NCBI GenBank assembly: GCA_023422775.1
Contig: JAFAGM010000140.1
Location: forward strand, 1-64,000
Source of the DNA: Pseudomonadota bacterium
Lineage (GTDB): Bacteria > Pseudomonadota > Alphaproteobacteria > Rhizobiales > Xanthobacteraceae
Length of the DNA: 64,000 nucleotides
Direction: 5' to 3'
Position numbers and translations under genes: made by a program. How positions within the stretch are numbered: the first letter of the stretch is position 1; each line of letters begins with the position of its first letter. The notes beneath the pieces were generated by a model that searched no databases, had not been told where the DNA came from, and worked only from the letters and a program-made list of their open reading frames with translations. This document shows positions 1 to 8,795 of the stretch, one piece after another.

Positions 1-787
1 GCATTGGCGCAGCCCGGGCCTGCGCGATGAACTGCTGTGGGAACTGATGAGTCATGTCGAACTGCCCGGCCATCATCGCAGCGACGCGGCTGGACTCTTC
101 GGGCATGATCTTCATGCTGAGCTTTTCGAATTTCACCGGTCCCTTGTTCTTGTACTAGGACGGGCCCCATTTGTAGGCGTCGTGTCGCTTGAGCACGATT
201 TCGGTGCGCGGCTGCCAGCTCTCGAAGCACCACGGTCCGGTGCCGTCGATTCCCTTGATGCCGTAGTCCTTGCCGAGCGATTCCACGCTTTCCTGATTGT
301 GGATGGCGGTGGTGAACATCGTGAGCTGGAGCAGGAGATCGGAGAACGGCTCGTTGAGCTCGTACTCGACCGTGTAGGGATCGGGTGCGCGCAGCTCCTT
401 GATGTTGCCGGCACGCCAGGCCAGTGGCGCCTTGAGTTCGGGGCCGGTCAGGCGCTTGAAGGAATAGATCACGTCGGCGGCCGTGAATTTCTTGCCGCTG
501 CAGAACAGCACGTCGTCACGCAGCTTGAACGTATAGAGCTTGCCGTCCTCGCTGACGGTCCAGGACTTGGCGAGGTAGGGGATCGGCGTCTTGCCGTCCC
601 AGTCCATCGCCACCAGCGTGTCCTGGAACATGTTGACGATGTCCGAGGTCGGCGACCATGTGGTGCGCTGGCCGTCATAATGCGGCGCATCGAGCGCCTT
701 CATCATCTTCAGCGTCTGCGCACCTGCCGCCGTTGAAATGCCGGCCGCTCCCAGCAGCGCCACAACACCTGTCAAAATCCTGCGCAT
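1..787 (-). pseudogene. ABC transporter substrate-binding protein, interrupted by in-frame TAG; runs off the window start
   Basis: A family 5 (peptide/opine/nickel type) periplasmic binding protein begins at the ATG at 785-787, after a good GGGGAG ribosome site, with a Sec signal peptide ending near TAAGAQT. It reads 210 residues and stops at TAG (155-157). Beyond the stop the same frame stays open to the window edge and still matches the neighbouring paralogue at 816-2393 (KNKGPVKFEKL, then ESSRVAAMM), whose codon at the TAG position is ATG. The two proteins are near-identical over long stretches such as SDIVNMFQDTLVA, so this is a tandem duplicate. It would be cotranscribed last in the importer operon. 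The lesion could be true decay or a sequencing error; the rest of the gene lies outside the window. Confidence 0.8.
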
Positions 788-815
788 CGTGCTTTCTCCC
801 CTCGTGGTGTTTTTG

Positions 816-2393
816 TTAGCGCGTTACGTCCAGCCCCTTGTAGAACGTATTCTGATAGATCATGTGCGGCCTGGCGCCCGTGATCTTCTTGTTGGCGACC
901 TGGTCCATGTTGATGTTGAGCACGGGCATCCACAGATGCTCGCGCGTCACCTTCTGTTGCACCAGCGCGTAATATTTCGCTCGATCGGCTTCGGTCAGCG
1001 CGGAGCGGCCCTGCTTCAGCCAGGCATCGGTTTCGGCGTCCTTCCAGTTCATCCGGTTGGGCGTCGGGATGTTGGCTGAATCGAAATAGATGTTCATGAG
1101 ATCGCCGGCCGACAGATACGGCACCGTAACCGACCAGATCTCGTAGTCCTGCTCCGCCATCTTCACCGACGAGATGGTCGAGTCCCATGGCTGCAGGCGC
1201 CAGTCGATACCGATCTTCCTGAGATAGCCCTGGATGGCGTCGGCGACACGGGCCGAGTTGGCGTTGGCCGTGAAATAGACCTTCGGCGCGAGTTTGACGC
1301 CGTCCTTCTCGCGCACGCCGTCGGCACCCGGCTTCCAGCCTGCTTCGTCGAGCAGCGCCTTCGCCCGCTCGATGTCCTCCTTGACGATGTCCTTGGTCGC
1401 GGGGTCGAAGTCGAGCGCTTCCGGATCGACGAAGGTGAAGGCCGGATCGGCGTTTCCGAGCAGGATGGCCTTGGCGATCTCGGCGCGGTTGATGCCGATG
1501 CTCATGGCTTCGCGAACGCGGCGGTCGGCCACCATCGGCCGCGTCGTCTTGAAGCCGTAATAGAGCAGCTGGAAATTCGGCCTGGCCGGCGTTACCGTCA
1601 GCATCGGGGCGGCCTTGGCCTGGGCGATGAACTGCGCCGGAAACTGGTGGGTGATGTCGAACTGGCCGGACATCATCGCCGCCACGCGGCTGGAATCTTC
1701 GGGCACGATCCGGACAACGAGCTTCTCGAATTTCACCGGCCCCTTGTTCTTGTACATGGAGGGGCCCCATTTGTAGGCGTCGTGCCGCTTCAGCACGATC
1801 TCGGTGCGCGGCAGCCAGTGATCGAAGCACCACGGTCCGGTGCCGTCCGCGCCCTTGATGCCGTAATCCTTGCCCAGCGTCTCCACGCTCTCCTTGTTAT
1901 GTATGACGTTGGTGAACATCGTGAGCTGGAGCAGCAATTCGGAGAACGGCTCTTCGAGCTCGTATTCGACCGTATGGGAATCGGTAGCGCGGAGTTCCTT
2001 GATACGACCGGCGCGCCAGGCGTAGGGCCCCTTGATGGCCGGGTCCTTGAGCCGCTTGAAACTGTAGACGACGTCCTCGGCCGTGAACTTCTTGCCGCTG
2101 CAGAACGAGACGTCGTCGCGCAGCTTGAACGTATAAGTCCTGCCGTCCGCGCTGATGGTCCACGACTTGGCGAGGTAGGGGATCGGCGTCTTGCCGTCCC
2201 AGTCGAGCGCGACCAGCGTGTCCTGGAACATATTGACGATGTCGGAGGTCGGTCCCCATGTCGTGCGCTGGGCATCGTAATGCGGCGCGTCGATCCCCTT
2301 CATCAAGTTGAGTGTCTGCGCCGCTGCCGGCGCGGCCATTCCAAACGCTGCCATTCCAAACGCCAATGCCACACTCAGAGCCAGTCTGATCAT
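816..2393 (-). CDS. ABC transporter substrate-binding protein (family 5)
   Basis: The protein has 525 residues, the usual length for extracellular binding proteins of dipeptide/oligopeptide importers, and should work in the periplasm delivering ligand to the two upstream permeases. A Sec signal peptide (MIRLALSVALAFGMAA, cut near AAAQT) is followed by the family features TPIPYLAKSW, a YTFKLRDDV strand and GTGPWCF. The ATG at 2391-2393 was chosen because it begins the signal peptide and overlaps the permease stop as ATGA; the same frame is open far upstream but antisense-like. Its downstream neighbour is a stop-interrupted duplicate. The ligand is unknown; peptide, opine or another solute are all possible. 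Confidence 0.9.
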   Translation of the reverse strand: MIRLALSVALAFGMAAFGMAAPAAAQTLNLMKGIDAPHYDAQRTTWGPTSDIVNMFQDTLVALDWDGKTPIPYLAKSWTISADGRTYTFKLRDDVSFCSGKKFTAEDVVYSFKRLKDPAIKGPYAWRAGRIKELRATDSHTVEYELEEPFSELLLQLTMFTNVIHNKESVETLGKDYGIKGADGTGPWCFDHWLPRTEIVLKRHDAYKWGPSMYKNKGPVKFEKLVVRIVPEDSSRVAAMMSGQFDITHQFPAQFIAQAKAAPMLTVTPARPNFQLLYYGFKTTRPMVADRRVREAMSIGINRAEIAKAILLGNADPAFTFVDPEALDFDPATKDIVKEDIERAKALLDEAGWKPGADGVREKDGVKLAPKVYFTANANSARVADAIQGYLRKIGIDWRLQPWDSTISSVKMAEQDYEIWSVTVPYLSAGDLMNIYFDSANIPTPNRMNWKDAETDAWLKQGRSALTEADRAKYYALVQQKVTREHLWMPVLNINMDQVANKKITGARPHMIYQNTFYKGLDVTR

Positions 2394-3277
2394 GTCTGCA
2401 GCCTCGGATCGAGGACGTCGCGGAATGCGTCGCCCAAAAGATTGGCGGCGAGCACGATCACGAAGATCGCAAAGCTCGGGATCGTGGCGATGTGCGGCGC
2501 CATGAACAGGAAGTCGCGGCCCTGCGCCGCCATCATGCCGAGTTCGGCGGTCGGCGGCTGTGCGCCCATGCCGAGGAAACCGAGTGCTGCACCAATCAGG
2601 ATGATCTGCCCGAAACGCAGGGTCAGAAACACGAAGATCGTCGAAATGCAGTTCAGCGTCAGGTAGCGCCAGATCAGCGCGCCGTCGGATACGCCGACGG
2701 CGCGACCGGCTTCCATGAACTCCTGGCCCATCACCCCCATCGCGGCACCGCGCGCTACTCGCGCGACATCGGGCACGGTCGCAACGACGAGTGCGATCAC
2801 CACCGCCGCCAGCCCCGCGCCGAAGATCGCGGCCACCGCAAGCCCGATCAGGATCGCGGGGAATGCCAGCATCACATCGACCAGCCGCATGATCCAGCCG
2901 TCGAGCCGCCGGTAATAGGCGGCGAGGATGCCGAGCACGCCGCCGATCAGTCCGCCGACGATCACGCCGACCAGCCCGAGCATCAGCGTGTTGCGCGTGC
3001 CGTAGATGACGCGGCTCAGGATATCGCGGCCGGTGTTGTCGGTGCCGAACCAGTGCTCGGCGCTGGGTGGCTGCATCACCTTGGTCAGATCCGTGAAATA
3101 GGGATCGTAGGGCGATATCCATGGTGCAAACACCGCCGCGAGCACGATCGCCGAGAGCACCAGCGCAGCCACGGCGGCGACCCGGTCCCGCGCGAGCCGG
3201 CGCAGCACGCCGGCACGGGCGAAGACGCCGGTTTCCTGCTCCTTGACGAAGCCTTGCTCGAGAGCCTCGACGCTCAT
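2390..3277 (-). CDS. ABC transporter permease, DppC type
   Basis: This 295-residue inner-membrane permease belongs to the BPD_transp_1 family, DppC/OppC branch. It has an N-terminal cytoplasmic tail, one membrane segment near residues 38-58, the conserved periplasmic HWFGTDNTGRDILSR motif and the C-terminal permease domain with the ATPase-contacting loop EFMEAGRAVGVSDG. It forms the channel with the DppB-type protein encoded just upstream, with which it overlaps by four bases (ATGA), and it overlaps the binding protein downstream in the same way. No ATPase gene for this importer lies in the window; they may follow beyond position 1 or be borrowed. Confidence 0.93.
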   Translation of the reverse strand: MSVEALEQGFVKEQETGVFARAGVLRRLARDRVAAVAALVLSAIVLAAVFAPWISPYDPYFTDLTKVMQPPSAEHWFGTDNTGRDILSRVIYGTRNTLMLGLVGVIVGGLIGGVLGILAAYYRRLDGWIMRLVDVMLAFPAILIGLAVAAIFGAGLAAVVIALVVATVPDVARVARGAAMGVMGQEFMEAGRAVGVSDGALIWRYLTLNCISTIFVFLTLRFGQIILIGAALGFLGMGAQPPTAELGMMAAQGRDFLFMAPHIATIPSFAIFVIVLAANLLGDAFRDVLDPRLQT

Positions 3278-4212
3278 CTTCGCCTCACCCTCGGATCGAG
3301 ATAGACGTAGAGCACATCGACCAGCAGATTGATCGACAGGAAGGCGATGGCGAGAATCATGATCGCGCCCTGCGCCGTCGGGAAATCGCTGGAGACGATG
3401 GCGCCGACGGCGAGCCGGCCGACGCCGGGCCAGGAGAACATGGTCTCCGTGACCACCGCGCCGCCAAGCAGGAACGCCGCTTGCAGCCCGATCAGCGTGA
3501 CGACGGGGATCAAGGCGTTGCGCAGGGCGTGATGAACGATCACCACCGTCTCGCGCAGTCCCTTGGCGCGCGCGGTGCGCACGAAGTCGGCGCCCAGCAC
3601 CTCAAGGACGGCCGTGCGCGTCAGGCGCGCGATCGGGCCGATCAATACCGCGCCGAGCGTCAGGGCCGGCAGGATCAGGCTCGGCAATCCGCCGTCCCAT
3701 ACCGGCCCGGTGCGGCCGGTGAACGGCAACAGCGCCCACTTGAACCCGACATACTGAATCAGGATCAGGCCGATGAAGAACACCGGCATCGATACGCCAG
3801 CCACCGAGCAGGCCATGATGATGCGGTCGGTGAGGCGGCCGCGATTGACCGCAGCCAGCGTTCCGAGCGCAAGACCGCTCGGCACCGCAAGCAGCATCGA
3901 TCCCACCATCAGTTCGACTGTAGGCCCGATCGTCATTGCCAGTTCCTCGCTCACCTCCCGGTTGGAGATGATGGAGCGGCCGAGATCGCCACGCAGCACA
4001 CGCAGGATGTATTCGAAGAACTGGATTGGGATCGATCGGTCGAGGCCGAGTTCCTCGCGGATAGCGGCGATGGTCTCTGCCTTGGCGTCGGGGCCGGCGA
4101 TGATCATCGCCGGATCGGCCGGCACGACCTGCAACAGACAAAAACAGAGGAAGAGAACCCCGAGCAAGGCGGGAAATGAAATCAGCAGGCGATGGACGAT
4201 CTGTTGTCCCAT
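3274..4212 (-). CDS. ABC transporter permease, DppB type
   Basis: This is a 312-residue inner-membrane permease, first gene of the importer operon. The N terminus (IVHRLLISFPALLGVLFLC) is the first membrane segment, followed by the family region VPADPAMIIAG, a periplasmic stretch with LGLDRSIPIQFFEY, and the EAA-type cytoplasmic loop ADFVRTARAKGL. The C terminus YLDPRVRRR is standard for DppB. The start is the ATG at 4210-4212. It pairs with the DppC-type protein encoded next. The neighbouring genes give no clue to the substrate. Confidence 0.93.
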   Translation of the reverse strand: MGQQIVHRLLISFPALLGVLFLCFCLLQVVPADPAMIIAGPDAKAETIAAIREELGLDRSIPIQFFEYILRVLRGDLGRSIISNREVSEELAMTIGPTVELMVGSMLLAVPSGLALGTLAAVNRGRLTDRIIMACSVAGVSMPVFFIGLILIQYVGFKWALLPFTGRTGPVWDGGLPSLILPALTLGAVLIGPIARLTRTAVLEVLGADFVRTARAKGLRETVVIVHHALRNALIPVVTLIGLQAAFLLGGAVVTETMFSWPGVGRLAVGAIVSSDFPTAQGAIMILAIAFLSINLLVDVLYVYLDPRVRRR

Positions 4213-4519
4213 GCGACGCCAACGGACCGGTTAGGCCATAGGACACGCGCCGCCGCTTGCGCTGACGTTGTGCAGTCCCCTCCCTGGCAGCCACGCTTCG
4301 TCCGACGCGCGCAGCTTTTGTTTGTCAGGAGATGATGGCATGCGTCAGGCGCGGCGTCACGCCCAATCTGTTGGTTGGTTCGGACTGCGGCGATTTGCGC
4401 TTGGATCTGCAATGAGTTCTCGCAATGCAGGAAGTCCGCGTCACGAAATTTTCCGCGCGCAAAGCTGCGCATGATGCGCGCTCGATCGAACGGCATCCAA
4501 CTCGCTGGACTCGTTGCGG
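4213..4519. other. Intergenic region upstream of the minus-strand importer operon
   Basis: About 300 bases without a convincing gene; it should hold the promoter of the importer operon that starts at 4212. A perfect palindrome GCGCAT-G-ATGCGC lies at 4467-4479, possibly an operator. No clear -35/-10 pair was found by eye. Confidence 0.4.
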
Positions 4520-4789
4520 TCAATTCATCGCGCGACGCGATGCGGGTGTTGCTCGCCGTGGTGTCGGCGAACGGCCCGAGGCATGGGCGAACTCAAGATC
4601 GCCATCTGCGAGGAGGCTCACCTCGATGCAGTCGGCGTTCAGGCGCTCGTTGTCGACCAACTGGCCCGCAAGCACCTGCGCCTGAGACGGGTTGTCCGTT
4701 TGGACGTCGACCCGGCGCTGGAGGCACTTGAAGCTGTGGCCGTCGGAATTGCAGAGATCCTTGTAGAAGGAGACACGATACGTGTTCAT
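4520..4789 (-). CDS. Small conserved hypothetical protein
   Basis: The 89-residue product begins MNTYRVSFYKDLCNSDGH. I recall short bradyrhizobial proteins of unknown function with this opening, but no function is known to me. The ATG at 4787-4789 was chosen over upstream starts because AGGAG lies eight bases before it and the conserved segment starts there. It is charged and soluble, with two cysteines (CNSDGH and FKCLQRR) and no signal peptide or membrane segment. It stands alone on its strand, divergent from the CHAD gene that follows. Confidence 0.65.
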   Translation of the reverse strand: MNTYRVSFYKDLCNSDGHSFKCLQRRVDVQTDNPSQAQVLAGQLVDNERLNADCIEVSLLADGDLEFAHASGRSPTPRRATPASRRAMN

Positions 4790-5076
4790 CTTGCGCTCCT
4801 GTCCTTCCGGTGTCGCGCGGCACCTTACTCCCGGTCCATCATGCCGGCCAGAAGCCGGCGAGTTGCGCCACACGATTTAATGGTTGGTTCCGGCCGTCTG
4901 TAGGTGCCAGGCCTGCCGGCAGGCGGAGTGGGGCATGAGTTCCTTTCCCCGTATTTCTCCGGGGCCGCCAACAGGCATAATATGAGGGCTGCGGATCGGA
5001 CCCTTGACGGGGATCAAACCTGGCGTGAGCCGGATTGGCTACGCTTGATCGTAAAAGGACGGCCAGCGAGATCGAG

Positions 5077-5976
5077 ATGGAGACCCGCCCAACCAGAGTG
5101 CCTGGCCGGAACAAGGTCTCGTCGGCGCAGCTCGATTGCGCAGCCGCGTTCCAGAAGATTGCGCGGGACTGCGTCGCGAGCATCGAGGCGCATCACTGCG
5201 GCGCACGCGCTGCCGATGCCGAGGCGGTGCACCAGATCCGGGTCGCGATCACGCGGTTGCGTGCCGCCGTGACGTTCTTCGCGCCGATCGTGATCGATGC
5301 CGAATGGCTTCGCCTGAAAAGGGAAATCGCGTGGCTGAACGTTTCGCTCGGCGCAGCGCGCGATAGCGACGTGTCGATGGAGTATACGCGCCGCAAGCGA
5401 TACCAGGCGTGGGCGGAACGCGAGATCGGCGATGATCTCGCCCGGCGTCGGGTGCGGGACCATCAAGGGCTGCTTACCAGTCTGCGTTCCAGCCGATTTC
5501 AGCGCCTGATCGCGGCGATGGCGGACTGGGTCGAGGGCGGGCCCTGGCTGGTGCGATGGGAACGGCGCATGCGCCGCCAGGACGTGCACTCGCTGGATGT
5601 CTATTGCACGCGCGAACTCAACCGATGGCGAAAGCGGTTGATCCGCAAGGGGCGGGACCTTGAAGACCTTTCCACTTCGCGTCGCCATCGCCTGCGGATC
5701 AGCAGCAAGCGCTTCCGTTATATGCTGGAAGCGCTCACGGAGACCGTTGCGCTGCGGCGTCATGGCGAATTGAAGCATCTGCACGGGCCGGCCAAGCGCC
5801 TGCAACGCGCATTGGGCGATCACCGCGATCTCACGCGCCTTGCCGGTCTTGCCAGGTCATCGAAAGGCGAGGGCGGTAAACGAAAGCCGCCACCGGGCTA
5901 TCGCCGCCGCAGGCAAAAGTTGATGGACGACGCGGTCGAGGCGTATCGCAGCCTGAAGCAGGCGGGTGTATGCTGA
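5077..5976 (+). CDS. CHAD domain-containing protein
   Basis: The 299-residue protein is a CHAD domain, an all-alpha fold built of conserved histidines and basic residues that binds polyphosphate or other polyanions. The diagnostic opening VHQIRVAITRLRAAVTFF is followed by LGAARDSDV and, in the second half, RRHRLRISSKRFRYMLEAL and LGDHRDLTRL. The chain is strongly basic, as expected for a polyanion binder. ATG at 5077 is preferred; a TTG at 5035 in the same frame would add 14 residues, and neither has an ideal ribosome site (AAGGA lies 19 bases before the ATG). CHAD proteins often occur near polyphosphate genes; none is visible here. Confidence 0.85.
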   Translation: METRPTRVPGRNKVSSAQLDCAAAFQKIARDCVASIEAHHCGARAADAEAVHQIRVAITRLRAAVTFFAPIVIDAEWLRLKREIAWLNVSLGAARDSDVSMEYTRRKRYQAWAEREIGDDLARRRVRDHQGLLTSLRSSRFQRLIAAMADWVEGGPWLVRWERRMRRQDVHSLDVYCTRELNRWRKRLIRKGRDLEDLSTSRRHRLRISSKRFRYMLEALTETVALRRHGELKHLHGPAKRLQRALGDHRDLTRLAGLARSSKGEGGKRKPPPGYRRRRQKLMDDAVEAYRSLKQAGVC

Positions 5977-6113
5977 CATGGCCATTTGCGGCACGCTGCC
6001 ATCGGCAAGGGTTTGATGTGCATCAAGCTTGACCGTGAAGCCGTCGGTTACGCTGGGCATGGAAGGCCGGGGCGCGGGTCGCGTACCCCCGCCACATGTC
6101 TGGGAGAACGGCG

Positions 6114-6947
6114 ATGTTCAGGAACATTCTGGTTCATCTTCCTTCGGAACGTCCGGTCAGGCCGGTGGTCGATCTCGCCATCGCCCTGAGCGCCGCGCGC
6201 CGGTCGCATCTCGATGCCGTGGCGGCCGGCTATGAATCGATGGGATCCATCGGGATGGTGGCGGAAGGCGGCGGCCCTGCCGTTGCCGCCGTGATGGGAG
6301 ACGAACAGGAGCGGGCGCTCGAACGCGCGAACGCCGCGCTTTCCGTGTTCGAGACCGAAGCCAAGCTCGCCAAGATCGCCTACGGCGTCCGGTCCATCGC
6401 GGCGGTTCCCGCCGAAGCCGGCGAGACGATCGCAACGCTCGCCAGGCTTTACGACATGACGATCGTGCTGCAGCCGGATTCCTCGAACGCCAGCTACGAC
6501 AACTACATTCCGCAGGAGATTCTATTCAGTTCCGGCGGGCCCATGCTGATGGTTCCCTACATCCACAAGGGGCCGCTCGACGCCCGGCATGTCGGGATCG
6601 CCTGGGACGGCAGCCGCCTTGCAGCGCGGGCGTGGCGGGATGCGTTGCCGTTTCTGATGGGCGCCAAGGCCGTGACAGTGATTGCGGTCAATGAGGAGGC
6701 GAGCGAGGCATCGTCGGACCAACTCGTCAGCCATCTGACCCGACGTGGCATCGCAGCAAAGGTCCAGCGCCTGACGACGGATCGCGGCAATATTCAGGGC
6801 GCCATTCTGTCGATCGCGGCCGAAAGCAGCATGGGCCTGCTGGTCATGGGCGCATACGGCCATTCGCGGTTGCACGAGCGAATTCTCGGCGGCGTCACGC
6901 GCAGCATGTTCGACACCATGACCGTCCCGGTGCTGATGTCGCACTGA
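6114..6947 (+). CDS. Universal stress protein, UspA family
   Basis: The 277-residue cytoplasmic protein fits the two-domain UspA family. The first half begins MFRNILVHLPSERP; the second domain contains HVGIAWDGSRLAARA and ends with the nucleotide-binding signature MGAYGHSRLHERILGG followed by TRSM and VPVLMSH, which matches the G-x2-G-x9-G(S/T) pattern of ATP-binding members. The ATG at 6114 was chosen because GGGAG stands 9 bases before it and the conserved strand starts at once. It probably responds to starvation or oxygen stress, as is common for the family, but no regulatory site was recognised. Confidence 0.9.
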   Translation: MFRNILVHLPSERPVRPVVDLAIALSAARRSHLDAVAAGYESMGSIGMVAEGGGPAVAAVMGDEQERALERANAALSVFETEAKLAKIAYGVRSIAAVPAEAGETIATLARLYDMTIVLQPDSSNASYDNYIPQEILFSSGGPMLMVPYIHKGPLDARHVGIAWDGSRLAARAWRDALPFLMGAKAVTVIAVNEEASEASSDQLVSHLTRRGIAAKVQRLTTDRGNIQGAILSIAAESSMGLLVMGAYGHSRLHERILGGVTRSMFDTMTVPVLMSH

Positions 6948-6986
6948 GCCGCTTCGACGCCGCCCTTGCCGTGGATATCCGGGGCG

Positions 6987-7727
6987 TCACCGATGGCGCG
7001 CTTCGACCGCAAGGTCGCGGCCGCGCAATCGGCCTCGCCGAAGGCACCATCGTTCAAGGCTGTTTTGCATCACTTCGGTGAGTGCAGGACGTGCGTTGAG
7101 CTGCTTTTCCGGAACGCATGCAATGATCGCATTTCGATCCTGGACGCCTTGTTCGTCGATGATCCAGGCCGCCAGCCGGTTGCCCGCAAGCCGCGCGGCG
7201 ATCCGGTCGGGTACCGGATCGATATCGTTGGCGACCAGCACGTTCATGACAATGCGGCCGCCGGGTGCCAGGCGCGCGCGGATGGCGTCGCAAGTCTCGG
7301 CATCGAACTCGACGTCGAATCGAAAACCCGGACCGCCGACGTCGATCGCTATTCCGTCGTAAAGGAGATCGTCGTCGAGAATGAAATTACGGAAGTCGGA
7401 AACCATCAGCGGCAGGCCGTCGGGCAGTGCAAAGAATTTCTGGGCGATCACGAAGCTGATCGGATTGTTGTCGACGATCGTCAGCTTCTTGCCGAGACGG
7501 GCCAGTCCGGTAGCGAGGTTGCCGCCGCCGCATCCCAGGACGAGGACATTTGCCGAACGATGCAGCAGCTCATCCATGAGCTTGACGTAGCTGAAGATGC
7601 TCTCCCCATCCGGCGTCGCCTGGCTCTGCCTGATGCCCTCCTCGAAGTAAATTCGCGTTCCATCCGCAGAGCATTCGACAATCTCGATTGTGCCGTTCCT
7701 GCCCCGATAGCGTCCCAGCAACCGCAC
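6987..7727 (-). CDS. Spermidine-synthase-like SAM-dependent methyltransferase
   Basis: The 246-residue protein has a Rossmann methyltransferase fold with the SAM motif VLVLGCGGGN at residues 61-70, an acidic TIVDNNP at the end of the second strand, and YDGIAIDVGG further on. Before the SAM motif it has YFEEGIRQSQATPDGESIF, which resembles the substrate-side strand of polyamine synthases, so it is placed in the spermidine synthase-like group without implying that polyamines are made. The start is GTG at 7725-7727; no ATG gives this N terminus. It converges on the universal stress gene and is divergent from the XRE regulator at 7913. Confidence 0.75.
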   Translation of the reverse strand: MRLLGRYRGRNGTIEIVECSADGTRIYFEEGIRQSQATPDGESIFSYVKLMDELLHRSANVLVLGCGGGNLATGLARLGKKLTIVDNNPISFVIAQKFFALPDGLPLMVSDFRNFILDDDLLYDGIAIDVGGPGFRFDVEFDAETCDAIRARLAPGGRIVMNVLVANDIDPVPDRIAARLAGNRLAAWIIDEQGVQDRNAIIACVPEKQLNARPALTEVMQNSLERWCLRRGRLRGRDLAVEARHR

Positions 7728-7753
7728 CTGTCAACCACCATGCATCAGATAAC

Positions 7754-7766
7754 ATGTATGATACAT
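7754..7766. promoter_or_regulatory. Perfect palindrome between divergent genes
   Basis: ATGTAT-G-ATACAT is a perfect 13-base palindrome 27 bases upstream of the methyltransferase start and about 90 bases before the XRE promoter. It is in a locally AT-rich patch, which suits an operator, but its regulator is unknown. Confidence 0.45.
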
Positions 7767-7853
7767 CGTTTATCATGCCGTGAATCGGATGCCAATCGCG
7801 CATCCACTTACGCGGCGTTCCCGCTCTGATATACAGGACTTCTGAATTGATGC

Positions 7854-7882
7854 TTGAGACCGTAATTTAGATGGTCTATTTA
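7854..7882 (+). promoter_or_regulatory. Candidate sigma-70 promoter of the XRE gene at 7913
   Basis: TTGAGA (7854-7859) and TATTTA (7877-7882) are separated by 17 bases in an AT-rich stretch, 30 bases before the start codon. This is a by-eye match to the housekeeping consensus. Confidence 0.4.
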
Positions 7883-7912
7883 TATTTTGGTCAAACGGGA
7901 GAGGTATTCCCC

Positions 7913-8239
7913 ATGATTACCGCCAATCAACTCAGGGCCGCGCGTGCGCTACTGAACATCGATCAGCGGCAGATGGCCGAACTGGCCGACCTTTCAGTTC
8001 CGACTATCCAGCGGATGGAAGCCAGCGATGGCGTTATCCGCGCCAATGTGGATTCCCTCATGAAGCTGGTTTCCGCGCTCGAGAACGCCGGTATCGAGTT
8101 GATCAACCCGGGCGCCTCGAGCGCGACCGGGGGGCGAGGGGTGCGCCTTCGCGAGCATGTCACAAACCCGAAGATGAAGGTCAAGACGGTTCGCCAATCC
8201 AGGCCCTCTGCCGCACGGACCCTGGAACGGGTTCGCTAG
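7913..8239 (+). CDS. XRE-family transcriptional regulator
   Basis: The 108-residue protein is a single helix-turn-helix of the Xre/Cro type: NQLRAARALLNIDQRQMAEL, then the recognition part LSVPTIQRMEASDG, ending with a small C-terminal patch ENAGIELINPGASS. The ATG at 7913 follows GGGAGAGG at a good distance; an upstream ATG at 7871 would give an unlikely extension. It is a clear paralogue of the regulator encoded at 15398-15712 (MIT-NQL/AQLRAAR-LL-IDQR, SVPTIQRMEAS, IELI). It converges on the Hyf-like operon from the far end, so the two regulators bracket that operon. A role in controlling it is an inference. Confidence 0.85.
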   Translation: MITANQLRAARALLNIDQRQMAELADLSVPTIQRMEASDGVIRANVDSLMKLVSALENAGIELINPGASSATGGRGVRLREHVTNPKMKVKTVRQSRPSAARTLERVR

Positions 8240-8249
8240 TCTAGACGCC

Positions 8250-8783
8250 TCACGACGTCGCGGCGCCTGCGTCCACGTGTTCCAGCAGCGCCAGCAACCC
8301 TTTCAGCATGACTGTGGGGGTGGGCGGACAGCCGGGAATGTGGAGATCGACCGGGACGACATCGGACACCCCGCCGACCACTGCATAGCCGCCGGCAAAA
8401 CATCCTCCGTCGCGTGCGCAGTCTCCCACCGCGACGACCCATTTCGGGTCGGGGGTCGCATGATAGGTGCGCTCCAGCGCCTCGCGCATGTTTTTTGTCA
8501 CTGGCCCGGTCACCATCAGGACGTCGGCATGGCGCGGCGAGGCGACGAAACGCAGGCCGAAGCGCTCGACGTCGTAATAGGCGTTGTTCAATGCGTGAAT
8601 TTCCAGTTCGCAGCCATTGCAGGATCCGGCATCAACCTCGCGAATCGACAGGCTCCGGCCGAGCCGCCGCCGCGCGGCCTGTCCGAGCGCGGTGGCAAGC
8701 TCGGCCACGGCGGCGTCATCGGGGGATGGCGCCTGCCCGGTGAGCGGCCGGCGAAAAACGCTTTCAAAAAGCAGCTTGCGCAT
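8250..8783 (-). CDS. hyfI: Hydrogenase-4/complex I-type small subunit (HyfI/NuoB-like)
   Basis: The 177-residue protein is the iron-sulfur small subunit of the group 4 hydrogenase and complex I family, carrying the cluster nearest to the large subunit. Cluster ligands are visible: GSCNGCELEI (Cys55, Cys58), then GDCARDGGCF, and HIPGCPPTP. The VTGPVTKNM segment is typical of the family. It is shorter than E. coli HyfI because it ends soon after the last ligand. It is the last gene of the operon, 12 bases after the large subunit gene, and converges on the small XRE gene. The ligand set suggests a normal 4Fe-4S centre even though the large subunit lacks the usual nickel ligands. Confidence 0.88.
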   Translation of the reverse strand: MRKLLFESVFRRPLTGQAPSPDDAAVAELATALGQAARRRLGRSLSIREVDAGSCNGCELEIHALNNAYYDVERFGLRFVASPRHADVLMVTGPVTKNMREALERTYHATPDPKWVVAVGDCARDGGCFAGGYAVVGGVSDVVPVDLHIPGCPPTPTVMLKGLLALLEHVDAGAATS

Positions 8784-8795
8784 CGCGTGACGTCC

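Noticed and set aside
155..157. TAG read as a special amino acid (pyrrolysine) in the first binding protein
   Set aside because: No pyl genes are visible, the family does not use it, and the paralogue has an ordinary ATG there.
2394..3122. Extended reading of the binding protein at 816 up to 3122
   Set aside because: The extra part overlaps the permease gene in another frame; the signal peptide at 2391 marks the true start.
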